A DNA stretch of 7,643 bases from Leptotrichia sp. oral taxon 215 (GTDB lineage: Bacteria > Fusobacteriota > Fusobacteriia > Fusobacteriales > Leptotrichiaceae). Below, one piece after another: positions 1 through 7,643 of this stretch. The position numbers were made by a program, and so were the translations under genes. The number at the start of each line of letters is the position of its first letter. Positions within the stretch are counted from its first letter, which is position 1. The stretch lies in contig CAJPML010000041.1 in NCBI GenBank assembly GCA_905371725.1, forward strand, positions 1-7,643. Direction: 5' to 3'. The notes beneath the pieces were generated by a model. It did not search any database and was not told where the DNA came from. It was given only the letters and a program-made list of their open reading frames with translations.

Positions 1-631
1 TTTTAGGCATTAAGACTACTTCATCAACAAAATATGAGTTAGGCAGATATGCCTTATCAAAATAAATGTCTTCATCTTTTGATTTAATTTCATATTCTGC
101 TCTTTTTTCAAATTTTGAACGGTTAATTTCTGTTTCAATTTCTCTTTTTTTTATCTGCTCTTCATCTATATCCTTGTAGTTAAAAGAAAAATCCTGTAAA
201 GACTCTTTTTTATTTCCTCTGTGAATTCTTATAACAGATTTCATCAACTTTCTGTTAGGATAATTTCTATAATAGCTTCTACTTCTATAAGGGAATATAG
301 ATTCTACAGAAAAGTCTACTTCTTCAACTTCAATTTCTTCTTTTATTGCTATTTTTTCTTTCAAAATCAAATCTTCTTTCATAACTTCGTAGCCTCCTGT
401 GTTTTCTATATCTTCATTTTTTTCTTCCAGATGGGCAGTCTCTTCTTTTATTGAAACTTTTTCTTCTTGTGCCAACAGTTCAGACTTTTTATCTCTAATA
501 CGCTCATATCCTTTCATTTCAAGCCTTTTTATGGTTTTTTCCCTATTAAAAGTTAATTCAAGAAAGATACATTCCTGCATTGCGAGATGTACTAATTCTT
601 CCGTCGTCATTTCATCCAGATATTTTTTCAT
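1..631 (-). CDS. DUF4912-like protein, N-terminal 210 residues (3' end beyond window)
   Basis: Open frame from ATG at 631 running off the window start, 210 complete codons with no stop. The start is backed by GGAG at 643-640, 8 nt upstream. Residues 1-45 (MKKYLDEMTTEELVHLAMQE then a Lys/Arg-rich helix) loosely resemble the SAP or Rho-N-like helical domains often found before DUF4912. Residues about 50-105 are a Glu/Lys-rich, probably disordered or helical linker. Residues 112-135 are rich in Tyr, Arg and Ser (PYRSRSYYRNYPNRK), and residues 155-190 are again charged. The last visible residues, LPNSYFVDEVVLMPK (196-210), look like the opening strand of a DUF4912 domain, whose core would lie outside the window. 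No signal peptide or membrane segment is seen, so it is probably cytoplasmic. It lies 59 nt after atpC on the same strand with no terminator between, so co-transcription is plausible. The molecular function of DUF4912 proteins is not established. That the gene is real is near certain; the family call is from remembered motif similarity and is moderate. Confidence 0.6.
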   Translation of the reverse strand, partial: MKKYLDEMTTEELVHLAMQECIFLELTFNREKTIKRLEMKGYERIRDKKSELLAQEEKVSIKEETAHLEEKNEDIENTGGYEVMKEDLILKEKIAIKEEIEVEEVDFSVESIFPYRSRSYYRNYPNRKLMKSVIRIHRGNKKESLQDFSFNYKDIDEEQIKKREIETEINRSKFEKRAEYEIKSKDEDIYFDKAYLPNSYFVDEVVLMPK

Positions 632-690
632 AAACTCGTCTCCATTTATACTTATTACTTATATAATAACATATAAACAAAATAATTGCA

Positions 691-1080
691 CTATTTTCTT
701 CGTAAATTTTGTTGAATTTTTTTCTTACTTCCTAAAATATCCTGTTCTTCCCTTATTTTATGCTGTTTTGCCTGCTCAATCGCAGCCTGTCTTGCCATTT
801 TCATAGCTTCTGCTGTTGTAGCTTCCAGTACATCTTCTCCCAGGATTACTACTTTATCCTGTCTTACTTCCAGAAATCCTCCCGATATGTAGTAGGAAGT
901 TTCCTTATTATCTTTTTCTCTTATAAGCATTTCACCTGCACCGAGAGGAGATATAAAATTAATATGGTTTGCCAGTATTCCGATATCTCCATTTTCGGTT
1001 CTTATCTTTAAAAAAGTTACAGGTTTTCTGAAAACAAGACCTTCAGGCGTTACAGCTTTTGCGATAAATTCTGTTGCCAT
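691..1080 (-). CDS. atpC: F1Fo ATP synthase epsilon subunit
   Basis: Epsilon is the F1 central-stalk subunit that links gamma to the c-ring and can restrain ATP hydrolysis through its C-terminal helices. The protein is 129 residues, within the usual bacterial range of about 130-140. The N-terminal beta-sandwich (about 1-85) shows the family pattern GDIGILANHINFISPL (31-46) and YISGGFLEVRQDKVVIL (64-80). The usual Pro of GILPNH is Ala here. Residues about 88-129 form the predicted two-helix C-terminal domain, ending in a very basic tail (GSKKKIQQNLRRK). Start ATG is supported by AGGAG at 1091-1087, 6 nt upstream. It follows atpD by 24 nt and is the last atp gene, as in most bacteria. The inhibitory role of the C-terminal domain varies between species and cannot be judged from sequence alone. 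Confidence 0.97.
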   Translation of the reverse strand: MATEFIAKAVTPEGLVFRKPVTFLKIRTENGDIGILANHINFISPLGAGEMLIREKDNKETSYYISGGFLEVRQDKVVILGEDVLEATTAEAMKMARQAAIEQAKQHKIREEQDILGSKKKIQQNLRRK

Positions 1081-1104
1081 AGTTTTCTCCTGTCTTTAGA
1101 TTTT

Positions 1105-2520
<1,416 letters not shown>

Positions 2521-2579
2521 TTATTGCGTTCCTTTTTTCTTCCATATATTTCTTCAGTTTTTATTCATCATTTCAAATT

Positions 2580-3440
2580 TTATTTCAGCGCTTCCGAACC
2601 GCTTACTATTTCAGACAATTCCTGCGTAATCATTGTCTGACGTTCCCTGTTATATTGCACTGTAAGTTTTCTTATCATTTCTTCAGCATTGTCACTGGCC
2701 TGTTTCATGGCGGACATTCTTGCCGAATGCTCACTGGCAGAATTCTCAAGCAATGACTGATATAATTTTATATTCAGAACTTTAGGAATGAAAGAACGTA
2801 AAACTTCTTTCTCTGAAGGCTCAAATACATATTCCTTGTTAGGAAGCCCTTCCTTTTTCTCTATTGGAAGAATTTTTTCTATCTGAATATTATATTCAAT
2901 TGCAGAAACAAATCTTGAAAAAATCAGATATACTTCATCATAAAAATCATTCAGGTAGAACTGTACAATATCTTCACTTATTTTTTTACCTTTTTCAAAC
3001 ATAGTTTCAGGTATTAACTGGGTATACTCACTGTCTACTGTTATGTTTCTTGATTTACAGTAATCTTTTGCTTTTTTCCCTATTGTAATCACTGAAACTT
3101 CCTTATTTTCCTTTTCAAAATTCTTTTTCATTTCTTCAAGTTTTCTAAGGGTGTTTGAATTAAAGCTTCCACATAATCCCCTGTCAGACGTCATTACAAC
3201 AATACCTATTTTCTTTACTTCAGATTTTCCGTCAAATATTTCATACCTATGACTTTTTAATCCTGCAACTAAATTATCAAAAGCAATTTCAATCGTTTTT
3301 GAGTATTCCCTTGATTTCAATGTCAGAATCTGAAATTTCTTAAATTTAGTTGAAGAAACAATGTTCATTGCATTAGTTATCTGATTCGTATTTTTTACAC
3401 TGTCAATTCTTTCTTTTATTTCTTTCATATTTTCAGCCAT
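2580..3440 (-). CDS. atpG: F1Fo ATP synthase gamma subunit
   Basis: Gamma is the rotating central shaft inside alpha3beta3; it couples c-ring rotation to the conformational cycle of beta. It has 286 residues, the usual bacterial length. The N-terminal helix (about 1-60, starting MAENMKEIKERIDSVKNTNQ) and C-terminal helix (about 225-286) would form the antiparallel coiled coil. The conserved SDRGLCGSFN is at 85-94, at the start of the Rossmann-like middle domain. The C-terminal gamma signature appears as ITQELSEIVSGSEA (271-284), with Ser where the classical pattern has Ala after Gly. Start ATG has AGGTGA (3451-3446) 5 nt upstream; this site overlaps the atpA stop codon, so translation of atpA and atpG is probably coupled. 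There is no internal insertion of the kind seen in chloroplast gamma. Confidence 0.98.
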   Translation of the reverse strand: MAENMKEIKERIDSVKNTNQITNAMNIVSSTKFKKFQILTLKSREYSKTIEIAFDNLVAGLKSHRYEIFDGKSEVKKIGIVVMTSDRGLCGSFNSNTLRKLEEMKKNFEKENKEVSVITIGKKAKDYCKSRNITVDSEYTQLIPETMFEKGKKISEDIVQFYLNDFYDEVYLIFSRFVSAIEYNIQIEKILPIEKKEGLPNKEYVFEPSEKEVLRSFIPKVLNIKLYQSLLENSASEHSARMSAMKQASDNAEEMIRKLTVQYNRERQTMITQELSEIVSGSEALK

Positions 3441-3449
3441 TTATGTCAC

Positions 3450-4955
3450 CTACCATACATAATCCTGCTTAAATCCTGTAACGTATTCATTCAGTTTTTC
3501 CTTTATTTCATCTGTTACTTTTTCTTCTCTTTTTATTTCAGATAAAATTTCATTTTCTGTTCTCAGGCTCTCAATCAGGTCATGTTCAAATGCCCTTACC
3601 TTTTCCGTAGGCACATCATCAAAATAGCCGTTTGTAACACAGTAGAAGGAAACTACCTGTTCTTCAACTTTGTAAGGATTGTACTGGCTCTGTTTCAGAA
3701 CCTCCATTATTTTTGCCCCTCTGTTAAGCTGGTCCCTTGTAGCCTTGTCAAGATCTGATCCGAACTGTGTAAATGCCAGCAGTTCATTATATTGTGCCAG
3801 CTCCAGTTTCACTTTTGATGCCACTTGTTTCATTGCTTTTATCTGTGCACTTCCTCCGACCCTTGACACTGAAACTCCTGGATTTATTGCCGGTCTGAAT
3901 CCTGAATTAAACAAATCTGTTTCTAAAAATATCTGTCCATCTGTTATTGAAATAACATTTGTAGGTATATATGCAGAAATATCTCCTGCCTTTGTTTCTA
4001 CAATCGGTAATGCAGTTATAGACCCTCCACCGAGTTCATCGCTAAGTTTTGCAGCTCTTTCAAGCAGCCTTGAGTGAAGGTAGAATACATCTCCAGGATA
4101 CGCTTCCCTTCCTGGCGGTCTTCTAAGCAGAAGTGACATTTCCCTATATGACACCGCATGCTTTGACAGGTCATCATAAATTATAAGTACATGTTTTCCC
4201 TGTTCCATAAAATATTCTCCCATTGCAACTCCCGCATATGGTGCAAGATATTGCAAAGGAGCAGATTCTGAAGCTGTTGCGGCAACTATTATTGTATACT
4301 CTAACGCTCCAAGCTCTTCAAGCTTTTTATATATCTGTGCTACAGTTGATCTTTTCTGTCCTATTGCCACGTATATACAAACTACATCATTATTTTTCTG
4401 ATTAATTATCGTATCTATTGCGATGGCTGTTTTTCCTGTCTGTCTGTCTCCTATTATAAGTTCCCTCTGACCTTTTCCTATTGGAAACATTCCGTCAATT
4501 GCCTTTATCCCTGTCTGAAGAGGTTCACTTACAGGTTTTCTGTCTATTATTCCGTAAGCCGGTCTTTCTATTTTCATATATTTTGAAGCTTCAATGCTTC
4601 CTTTTCCATCAATGGGCTCTCCCAGAGCATTCACAACTCTCCCTAGAAGGTCTTCTCCTGCAGGAACTTCTGCAACTTTTCCGGTACTTTTTACAATTCC
4701 TCCCTCTTTTATACCTCTGGACTCACCAAAAATAACTGCTCCTATATTATCCTCTTCAAGGTTCAGCACCATTCCCATGACACCATTTTCAAACTTCAGC
4801 AGCTCTCCTGACATAGCCTTGCTTAATCCATATATTCTGGCTATTCCATCTCCAATTTCCAATATAGTACCTGTATTTGCAATATCCAGCGATTTATTAT
4901 ATCCTTCTATTTCGTCACGGATAATCTTGCTGACTTCTTCCGGTTTAATTCTCAA
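3450..4955 (-). CDS. atpA: F1Fo ATP synthase alpha subunit, TTG start
   Basis: Alpha forms the F1 hexamer with beta, binds nucleotide at non-catalytic sites and supplies the arginine finger to beta. It is 501 residues, normal for bacteria. Motifs: P-loop GDRQTGKT (169-176), Walker B-like [13 protein letters not shown] (255-267), [20 protein letters not shown] (278-297), signature [10 protein letters not shown] (355-364), and the following Arg365 in SRVGG as the arginine finger. Residues 1-20 ([18 protein letters not shown]) form the N-terminal helix that normally docks with delta. The start codon is TTG. It is supported by AGGAGGTG at 4970-4963, 7 nt upstream, and by family alignment; the next Met is residue 48 and is too late. 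The gap to atpH is 18 nt and that to atpG is 9 nt. Confidence 0.99.
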   Translation of the reverse strand: MRIKPEEVSKIIRDEIEGYNKSLDIANTGTILEIGDGIARIYGLSKAMSGELLKFENGVMGMVLNLEEDNIGAVIFGESRGIKEGGIVKSTGKVAEVPAGEDLLGRVVNALGEPIDGKGSIEASKYMKIERPAYGIIDRKPVSEPLQTGIKAIDGMFPIGKGQRELIIGDRQTGKTAIAIDTIINQKNNDVVCIYVAIGQKRSTVAQIYKKLEELGALEYTIIVAATASESAPLQYLAPYAGVAMGEYFMEQGKHVLIIYDDLSKHAVSYREMSLLLRRPPGREAYPGDVFYLHSRLLERAAKLSDELGGGSITALPIVETKAGDISAYIPTNVISITDGQIFLETDLFNSGFRPAINPGVSVSRVGGSAQIKAMKQVASKVKLELAQYNELLAFTQFGSDLDKATRDQLNRGAKIMEVLKQSQYNPYKVEEQVVSFYCVTNGYFDDVPTEKVRAFEHDLIESLRTENEILSEIKREEKVTDEIKEKLNEYVTGFKQDYVW

Positions 4956-4970
4956 GAAAAAACACCTCCT
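4956..4970 (-). promoter_or_regulatory. Near-perfect ribosome binding site fixing the TTG start of atpA
   Basis: AGGAGGTG (4970-4963), complementary to the 3' end of 16S rRNA over eight bases, then TTTTTTC (7 nt) and TTG. It decides the atpA start, since the frame has no ATG before codon 48. The atpH stop codon lies only a few bases upstream, so re-initiation by ribosomes finishing atpH is likely. Confidence 0.92.
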
Positions 4971-4973
4971 GTT

Positions 4974-5501
4974 CTAAAATATCTTCTTTATGTTTTCAAT
5001 CTGGCTTTTAATTGAACCGTCTATTACTTTATTTCCTATTTTTATAATTCCTCCACCTATGAGTTCTTCATCAACTGAAAGATTTAAGACTATCTTTTTT
5101 TTATATTTTTCTTCCAGTTTTTTCATAAGCGCTTTCCTCTGATTATCTGACAGCTCTTTTGTAAAAGTTGCATTTACAAGTATCTTATTATTTTTCTCAT
5201 AATAAATTTTTAAATAGCTGTCCCTTATTTTTTCAGCGAGGGAAACTCTTCCCTTTTTTACAAGGTAATTTATTATTTTAAAGGCATCTTCACTTATAAA
5301 ATCAAAAGATTTATGTAAATATCTGACTTTTTCATCATATTTTATCGACGGATCCAATAAAAAAACTTTAAATTCCTCGTCTTCATTGTAATTTTCCGCC
5401 AGAATATTAAGTGCCTCCCTTATCTCACCTATTTTGTCTGAAGACTCTGCTATATCATAAATAGCTGATGCATATCTTTTAGCTATTGCCTCCTTGTCCA
5501 T
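4974..5501 (-). CDS. atpH: F1Fo ATP synthase delta subunit
   Basis: Delta sits on top of F1 and ties it to the peripheral stalk made by b. The protein has 175 residues, within the usual range. The N-terminal six-helix domain begins with the conserved AKRYASAIYDIAE (7-19). The C-terminal signature appears as VDEELIGGGIIKIGNKVIDG (143-162), followed by SIKSQIENIKK. The middle is Lys-rich and typical of low-GC genomes. The start ATG lies 4 nt after the atpF stop. Its AGGAG (5515-5511) is embedded in the last codons of atpF, so translation is probably coupled. Nothing is truncated or unusual. Confidence 0.96.
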   Translation of the reverse strand: MDKEAIAKRYASAIYDIAESSDKIGEIREALNILAENYNEDEEFKVFLLDPSIKYDEKVRYLHKSFDFISEDAFKIINYLVKKGRVSLAEKIRDSYLKIYYEKNNKILVNATFTKELSDNQRKALMKKLEEKYKKKIVLNLSVDEELIGGGIIKIGNKVIDGSIKSQIENIKKIF

Positions 5502-5505
5502 CCTG

Positions 5506-6000
5506 TTAATCTCCTATTTCATTAATAAAGTTGTCTATTATTTCATCCTGCTTGTCCTTTATGTTTTCCTTTATAATTTTTTCTGCAAGCTCGACAGCCA
5601 TTTCCCCTACTTCCTTTTGTAACTCAAATTTAGCATTCTGTCGCATTTTTTCAATATCCGCTTCAGCTTTCATCATCATTCTTTCCCTGTTATTCATAGC
5701 TGAAGAAACAATCTGGTCTTTTCTTTCATCTGCCTGTCTTTCAGCTTTAATAAGTATTTCATTGGCTCTTCTCTTTGATTCTTTTTTCAGTTTTTCCATT
5801 GCCTTTTTCTGTTCTTCAAGTTTTTCCTTTTCTTCTTCCACTATTTCCATTTCCGATAGGGCAAGATGCTTTCTCTCTTCAAGAACTTTCCCTATTTTCT
5901 TTGAAAAAACTCTCCAGAAAAAATAAACCAGCACTAAAAAATTTACTATTTGGATAGCCATCGTAAAATCTATATTTACTAATTTTGCTCCTTCTGACAT
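5506..6000 (-). CDS. atpF: F1Fo ATP synthase b subunit
   Basis: b forms the peripheral stalk that holds F1 still against the rotating c-ring; it acts as a dimer anchored in the membrane. It is 164 residues long. A single membrane helix spans about 12-33 (FTMAIQIVNFLVLVYFFWRV), preceded by the short MSEGAKLVNID. From about 35 to 155 it is a long, highly charged Glu/Lys helix expected to form the stalk coiled coil. The C-terminal stretch VGEMAVELAEKIIKENI (131-147) is the typical delta-binding end of b. Only one b-type gene is present, so the stalk is a b homodimer rather than b/b'. Start ATG is backed by AAGGAG (6013-6008), 7 nt upstream. Confidence 0.97.
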   Translation of the reverse strand: MSEGAKLVNIDFTMAIQIVNFLVLVYFFWRVFSKKIGKVLEERKHLALSEMEIVEEEKEKLEEQKKAMEKLKKESKRRANEILIKAERQADERKDQIVSSAMNNRERMMMKAEADIEKMRQNAKFELQKEVGEMAVELAEKIIKENIKDKQDEIIDNFINEIGD

Positions 6001-6011
6001 TTTTACTCTCC

Positions 6012-6035
6012 TTAATATTTTACGTACTATATTAA
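6012..6035 (-). repeat. Small inverted repeat just before the atpF ribosome binding site
   Basis: TTAATAT (6035-6029) and ATATTAA (6018-6012) are perfect inverted copies of 7 bp with a 10-nt loop; the right arm abuts and slightly overlaps AAGGAG of atpF. The stem would be all A-U and therefore weak. It might modulate ribosome access to atpF, or be chance in AT-rich DNA. Confidence 0.35.
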
Positions 6036-6050
6036 AAGTTAAAACAACGC

Positions 6051-6287
6051 TTATCCTTTTAAGAATATTAAAAGGAATGAGATTACTAATGCATAAATCC
6101 CTGTTGATTCTGTTATCGCCAATCCTGTAATTAATGTCTGCATTATATCCTGTTTTGCTTCAGGCTGTCTTGATATCGCCTCAACTGCATATCCTGTAGC
6201 AATTCCCTGCCCCAGTCCTGCTCCTATTCCTCCTATTGCCGCTATTCCTGCTCCTAATAAAGCTGCTGCCTGTACTATTCCTTCCAT
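6051..6287 (-). CDS. atpE: F1Fo ATP synthase c subunit, sodium-binding type
   Basis: c forms the membrane rotor ring that carries the coupling ion. It is a 78-residue hairpin of two membrane helices (about 4-35 and 47-76) joined by the polar loop RQPEAKQD (40-47). Helix 1 has the Gly-repeat GIGAGLGQG (20-28) that packs the ring. The ion carboxylate is Glu60 in ITESTGIY. The whole sodium set of the Ilyobacter tartaricus c-ring is present at a constant offset of five: Gln27 (Q32), Glu60 (E65), Ser61 (S66), Thr62 (T67) and Tyr65 (Y70), with Ile58 at the position whose backbone carbonyl binds Na+. Sodium coupling is therefore a well-founded prediction, not a measurement. The N-terminal MEGIVQAAALLG shows no separate signal peptide. 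Start ATG follows a strong CAGGAGG (6303-6297). Confidence 0.98.
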   Translation of the reverse strand: MEGIVQAAALLGAGIAAIGGIGAGLGQGIATGYAVEAISRQPEAKQDIMQTLITGLAITESTGIYALVISFLLIFLKG

Positions 6288-6360
6288 AACTCTTTATCCT
6301 CCTGTTTTTTATTTTATTATATTTTTCATCTACATTTTTTTATCTACACAATAATAATTT
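6288..6360 (-). promoter_or_regulatory. A-rich translation-initiation region of atpE with a 14-bp tandem repeat
   Basis: The 73 nt between atpB and atpE are almost pure A/T until the AGGAGG (6302-6297), 10 nt before the ATG. They contain two adjacent 14-mers starting at 6348 and 6334 (TGTAGATAAAAAAA and TGTAGATGAAAAAT, 12 of 14 identical). In E. coli an unstructured AU-rich leader boosts atpE translation so that c is made in the excess the ring needs. The same role is inferred here from composition and position only. Confidence 0.45.
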
Positions 6361-7269
6361 CTAATTTTCTTCTTCCGCTTCCTCTCCAAGAACTTCTCCA
6401 ACATATACTGATGACAGCATTGTAAAGACAAACGCCTGTATTATTCCTACAAATCCGTCAAGATAAAGCTGTATCAGCATCGGCCATCCTACTGAAAAGG
6501 AAAAATTTCCGTGAAGGGCATTGTTAGTCCATGACTGGATCAGCCCTCTTCCTACAAGACTATATAAAAGTCCTCCTATTACAAGTCCTGCAAGCATATT
6601 TCCAAATAATCTCATTGAAGTGTTCAATATTTTTGATATTTCCCCTACAATATTTATAGGAAGCATAAACCATGCAGGATGCATAAGGCTTTTTATATAA
6701 CCCAGCACTCCACCTTTTCTTATACCGACAGATACGAACAGCACTGCCACTACAAGGGATAGTCCTATCGCTGTATTAGGATCTGCTGTAGGAGTTCTGA
6801 AAAAGTGACCTACCGTATATCCTTCTGTCCCCTTAGTTACTGTCACAATAAAGGGAAATAAAAACAGACTTAAATTTGAAAAAAGTATAAATGCAAACAA
6901 TGCCGAAAAAAATGGCATAAATTTTTCCTTATACTTCCCAAATGTAACTAAAAATGTATTTTCAATAAAATGATAATACTCTTCTAAAATAATCTGCATT
7001 TTACTTGGATTAGTAACACTTATATTTTTTACTCCCTGTTTAACAAGAACTATAATCAGAAGCATTATAGCCCATGTATTTAAAACCGTCTGGCTTAAAC
7101 TTAAATTATATTTTCCTAAAACAAAGTTATAATAATGTGGTGGCTCTACTAACCCATCAGGCATTACAAACTTTACAGGTAGAAAACTTGTAATAAGTGA
7201 CAGTATAATATTGACAACCAGCATTAAAACAAATAGCCCCAGTATGGAAATAACTATTTTCTTTTTCAT
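6361..7269 (-). CDS. atpB: F1Fo ATP synthase a subunit
   Basis: Subunit a holds the two half-channels that carry ions to and from the c-ring. It is 302 residues, at the long end for bacteria. The first membrane helix is at about 5-30 after MKKK and could act as an insertion signal. Further helices are at about 62-78, 118-143, 168-184, 200-240 and 262-292. The essential Arg is Arg220 in NTSMRLFGNMLAG (216-228). Also conserved are PTADPNTAIGLSL (160-172), HPAWFMLPINIVGEISK (197-213) and QAFVFTMLSSVYVGE (278-292). The residue matching E. coli Glu219 (just after AG) is Leu229, so that proton-path carboxylate is absent, which fits a Na+ enzyme. The C-terminus carries an acidic tail, GEEAEEEN. GGGAG (7282-7278) lies 8 nt before the ATG. 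It is the first complete gene after the predicted promoter. Confidence 0.98.
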   Translation of the reverse strand: MKKKIVISILGLFVLMLVVNIILSLITSFLPVKFVMPDGLVEPPHYYNFVLGKYNLSLSQTVLNTWAIMLLIIVLVKQGVKNISVTNPSKMQIILEEYYHFIENTFLVTFGKYKEKFMPFFSALFAFILFSNLSLFLFPFIVTVTKGTEGYTVGHFFRTPTADPNTAIGLSLVVAVLFVSVGIRKGGVLGYIKSLMHPAWFMLPINIVGEISKILNTSMRLFGNMLAGLVIGGLLYSLVGRGLIQSWTNNALHGNFSFSVGWPMLIQLYLDGFVGIIQAFVFTMLSSVYVGEVLGEEAEEEN

Positions 7270-7302
7270 TCTTTCATCTCCCTTCCTTCAAAGATTGGAA
7301 TA

Positions 7303-7318
7303 TCAAATGTAAATTTGA
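7303..7318 (-). repeat. Short palindrome in the atpB leader
   Basis: TCAAAT (7318-7313) and ATTTGA (7308-7303) are perfect inverted copies separated by TTAC. They lie a few bases downstream of the predicted transcription start, where an operator could sit. With six A/T-rich base pairs, chance is a serious alternative. Confidence 0.3.
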
Positions 7319-7331
7319 ATCTCTGTTTTTT

Positions 7332-7360
7332 ATTATACTCCTATCATTTTTTTTTTGCAA
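7332..7360 (-). promoter_or_regulatory. Predicted sigma70-type promoter upstream of atpB
   Basis: The -35 box TTGCAA (7360-7355, four of six consensus bases) and a perfect -10 box TATAAT (7337-7332) are separated by exactly 17 nt. A-tracts just upstream of the -35 resemble an UP element. Transcription would start near 7325, giving a leader of about 55 nt before atpB. It lies after the atpI stop, so it could transcribe the structural genes independently of atpI. AT-rich DNA yields such matches by chance, but the spacing and position are good. Confidence 0.65.
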
Positions 7361-7371
7361 ATATATTTTTT

Positions 7372-7643
7372 TTAACATTTTTTAATATATCTTGAAATGA
7401 AATTATTTATAAATATTGAAAATTTAAAGGACAGACTCCCTGCCCCTGTTGCGACAATATTTCTTAAAACACTGTCTGCATAATATTTTTTACTTATATA
7501 CACTACAAAAAGCACTCCAATACAAAAAATAATCATCCGCTTTATAAACTCAAATGTTCCACCGATTTTCCCATTTGCCTTTATATAAATGATTTTGTAT
7601 TGGAGTGCTTTTTGTAGTGTATATAAGTAAAAAATATTATGCA
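7372..7643 (-). CDS. atpI: AtpI-like ATP synthase accessory protein, C-terminal part (5' end missing or corrupted)
   Basis: An open frame enters from the window end and stops at TAA 7374-7372, giving 89 readable residues. The last 65 or so look genuine: KANGKIGGTFEFIKR, a membrane helix MIIFCIGVLFVVYI (36-49), a short polar stretch, then NIVATGAGSLSFKFSIFINN (61-80) and a basic tail SRYIKKC. Two C-terminal helices in a small protein directly before atpB fit AtpI, which helps ion uptake or c-ring assembly in some bacteria. AtpI is poorly conserved, so the call rests mainly on position and helix pattern. Upstream of about 7592 the readable frame is an inverted copy of the gene's own sequence (7477-7527), so its translation there (HNIFYLYTLQKALQYK) is probably not real AtpI. 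No start codon can be assigned; the internal ATG at 7536 would leave only 54 residues. Confidence 0.6.
   Translation of the reverse strand, partial: HNIFYLYTLQKALQYKIIYIKANGKIGGTFEFIKRMIIFCIGVLFVVYISKKYYADSVLRNIVATGAGSLSFKFSIFINNFISRYIKKC
7477..7643. repeat. Perfect 51-bp inverted repeat ending exactly at the window edge
   Basis: Bases 7477-7527 and 7593-7643 are perfect reverse complements over 51 bp, with a 65-nt spacer. The first mismatch is at 7528 against 7592. The right arm ends because the window ends, so 51 bp is a minimum. The left arm is coding sequence for an AtpI-like membrane helix; the right arm replaces the upstream half of that gene. A fold-back chimera or misassembly at a contig end is the likeliest reading. 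Confidence 0.95.

Noticed and set aside
632..690. Terminator or promoter between atpC and the DUF4912-like gene
   Set aside because: No GC-rich hairpin with a T run is visible. The best promoter match (TTGTTT 680-675, TAATAA 657-652) is weak and would start transcription almost on the ribosome binding site of the next gene.
399..806. Plus-strand open frame of 135 codons
   Set aside because: It lies antisense to the DUF4912-like gene and atpC, with a Ser/Phe-rich composition typical of the complement of Lys/Glu-rich coding DNA, and no ribosome binding site or recognisable motif.
3679..4977. Several plus-strand open frames opposite atpA (3679-4077, 4223-4405, 4481-4735, 4594-4977)
   Set aside because: All are complements of conserved atpA codons and show no independent coding signal.
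5531..5957. Plus-strand Ser/Phe-rich frames opposite atpF
   Set aside because: The hydrophobic look comes from reading the complement of the Lys/Glu-rich b-subunit coiled coil.
7534..7536. ATG at 7536 as the start of a short 54-residue protein
   Set aside because: No ribosome binding site precedes it, and the frame continues upstream with plausible AtpI-like residues, so it is an internal Met.
7528..7592. Phase-variable invertible promoter between the 51-bp arms
   Set aside because: The 65-nt spacer is coding sequence in the AtpI frame, holds no promoter boxes, and no recombinase gene is nearby. A fold-back artifact explains it more simply, though reads should be checked.

Overview
The window is one end-to-end F-type (F1Fo) ATP synthase operon on the minus strand. 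It is flanked by two genes that run off the window edges. Reading in the direction of transcription (high to low coordinates), the order is: an incomplete atpI-like gene (7372-7643), atpB (a), atpE (c), atpF (b), atpH (delta), atpA (alpha), atpG (gamma), atpD (beta), atpC (epsilon), then the 5' part of an unrelated gene (1-631) that looks like a DUF4912-family protein. All eight structural subunits are intact and close to usual family length. The gene order is the canonical bacterial one. No RNA gene, CRISPR array, insertion sequence or real plus-strand gene was found, and no stretch over about 100 bases lacks a gene.

Organism: the DNA is strongly AT-rich, with A/T-ending codons and strong AGGAG-type ribosome binding sites. 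The c subunit carries the complete sodium-binding signature known from Ilyobacter tartaricus and Propionigenium modestum (Gln27, Glu60, Ser61, Thr62, Tyr65 here). This points to Fusobacteriota, with Leptotrichiaceae as my best guess. The phylum is an inference from protein character and composition; the family is a weaker guess.

How the genes work together: a, b and the c-ring form the membrane Fo motor; alpha3beta3 with gamma, delta and epsilon form the F1 head. Ion flow through the a/c interface (Arg220 of a, Glu60 of c) turns the c-ring and gamma and drives ATP synthesis at beta, or runs in reverse as an ATP-driven ion pump. The ion is predicted to be Na+. A good sigma70-type promoter (TTGCAA, 17 nt, TATAAT) lies between atpI and atpB and could drive all downstream genes. 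The alpha and beta genes both start with TTG behind near-perfect Shine-Dalgarno sequences. No terminator is visible after atpC, so the DUF4912-like gene may be co-transcribed.

The oddest feature is at the right edge. The last 51 bases are a perfect inverted copy of bases 7477-7527, which code for a membrane helix of the AtpI-like protein. The copy lies where the N-terminal half of atpI should be. A fold-back chimera at a contig end is the most economical explanation, though a real inverted repeat cannot be excluded from this window. I found no convincing new biological system; apart from this edge and the downstream gene, the region is a conserved housekeeping operon.
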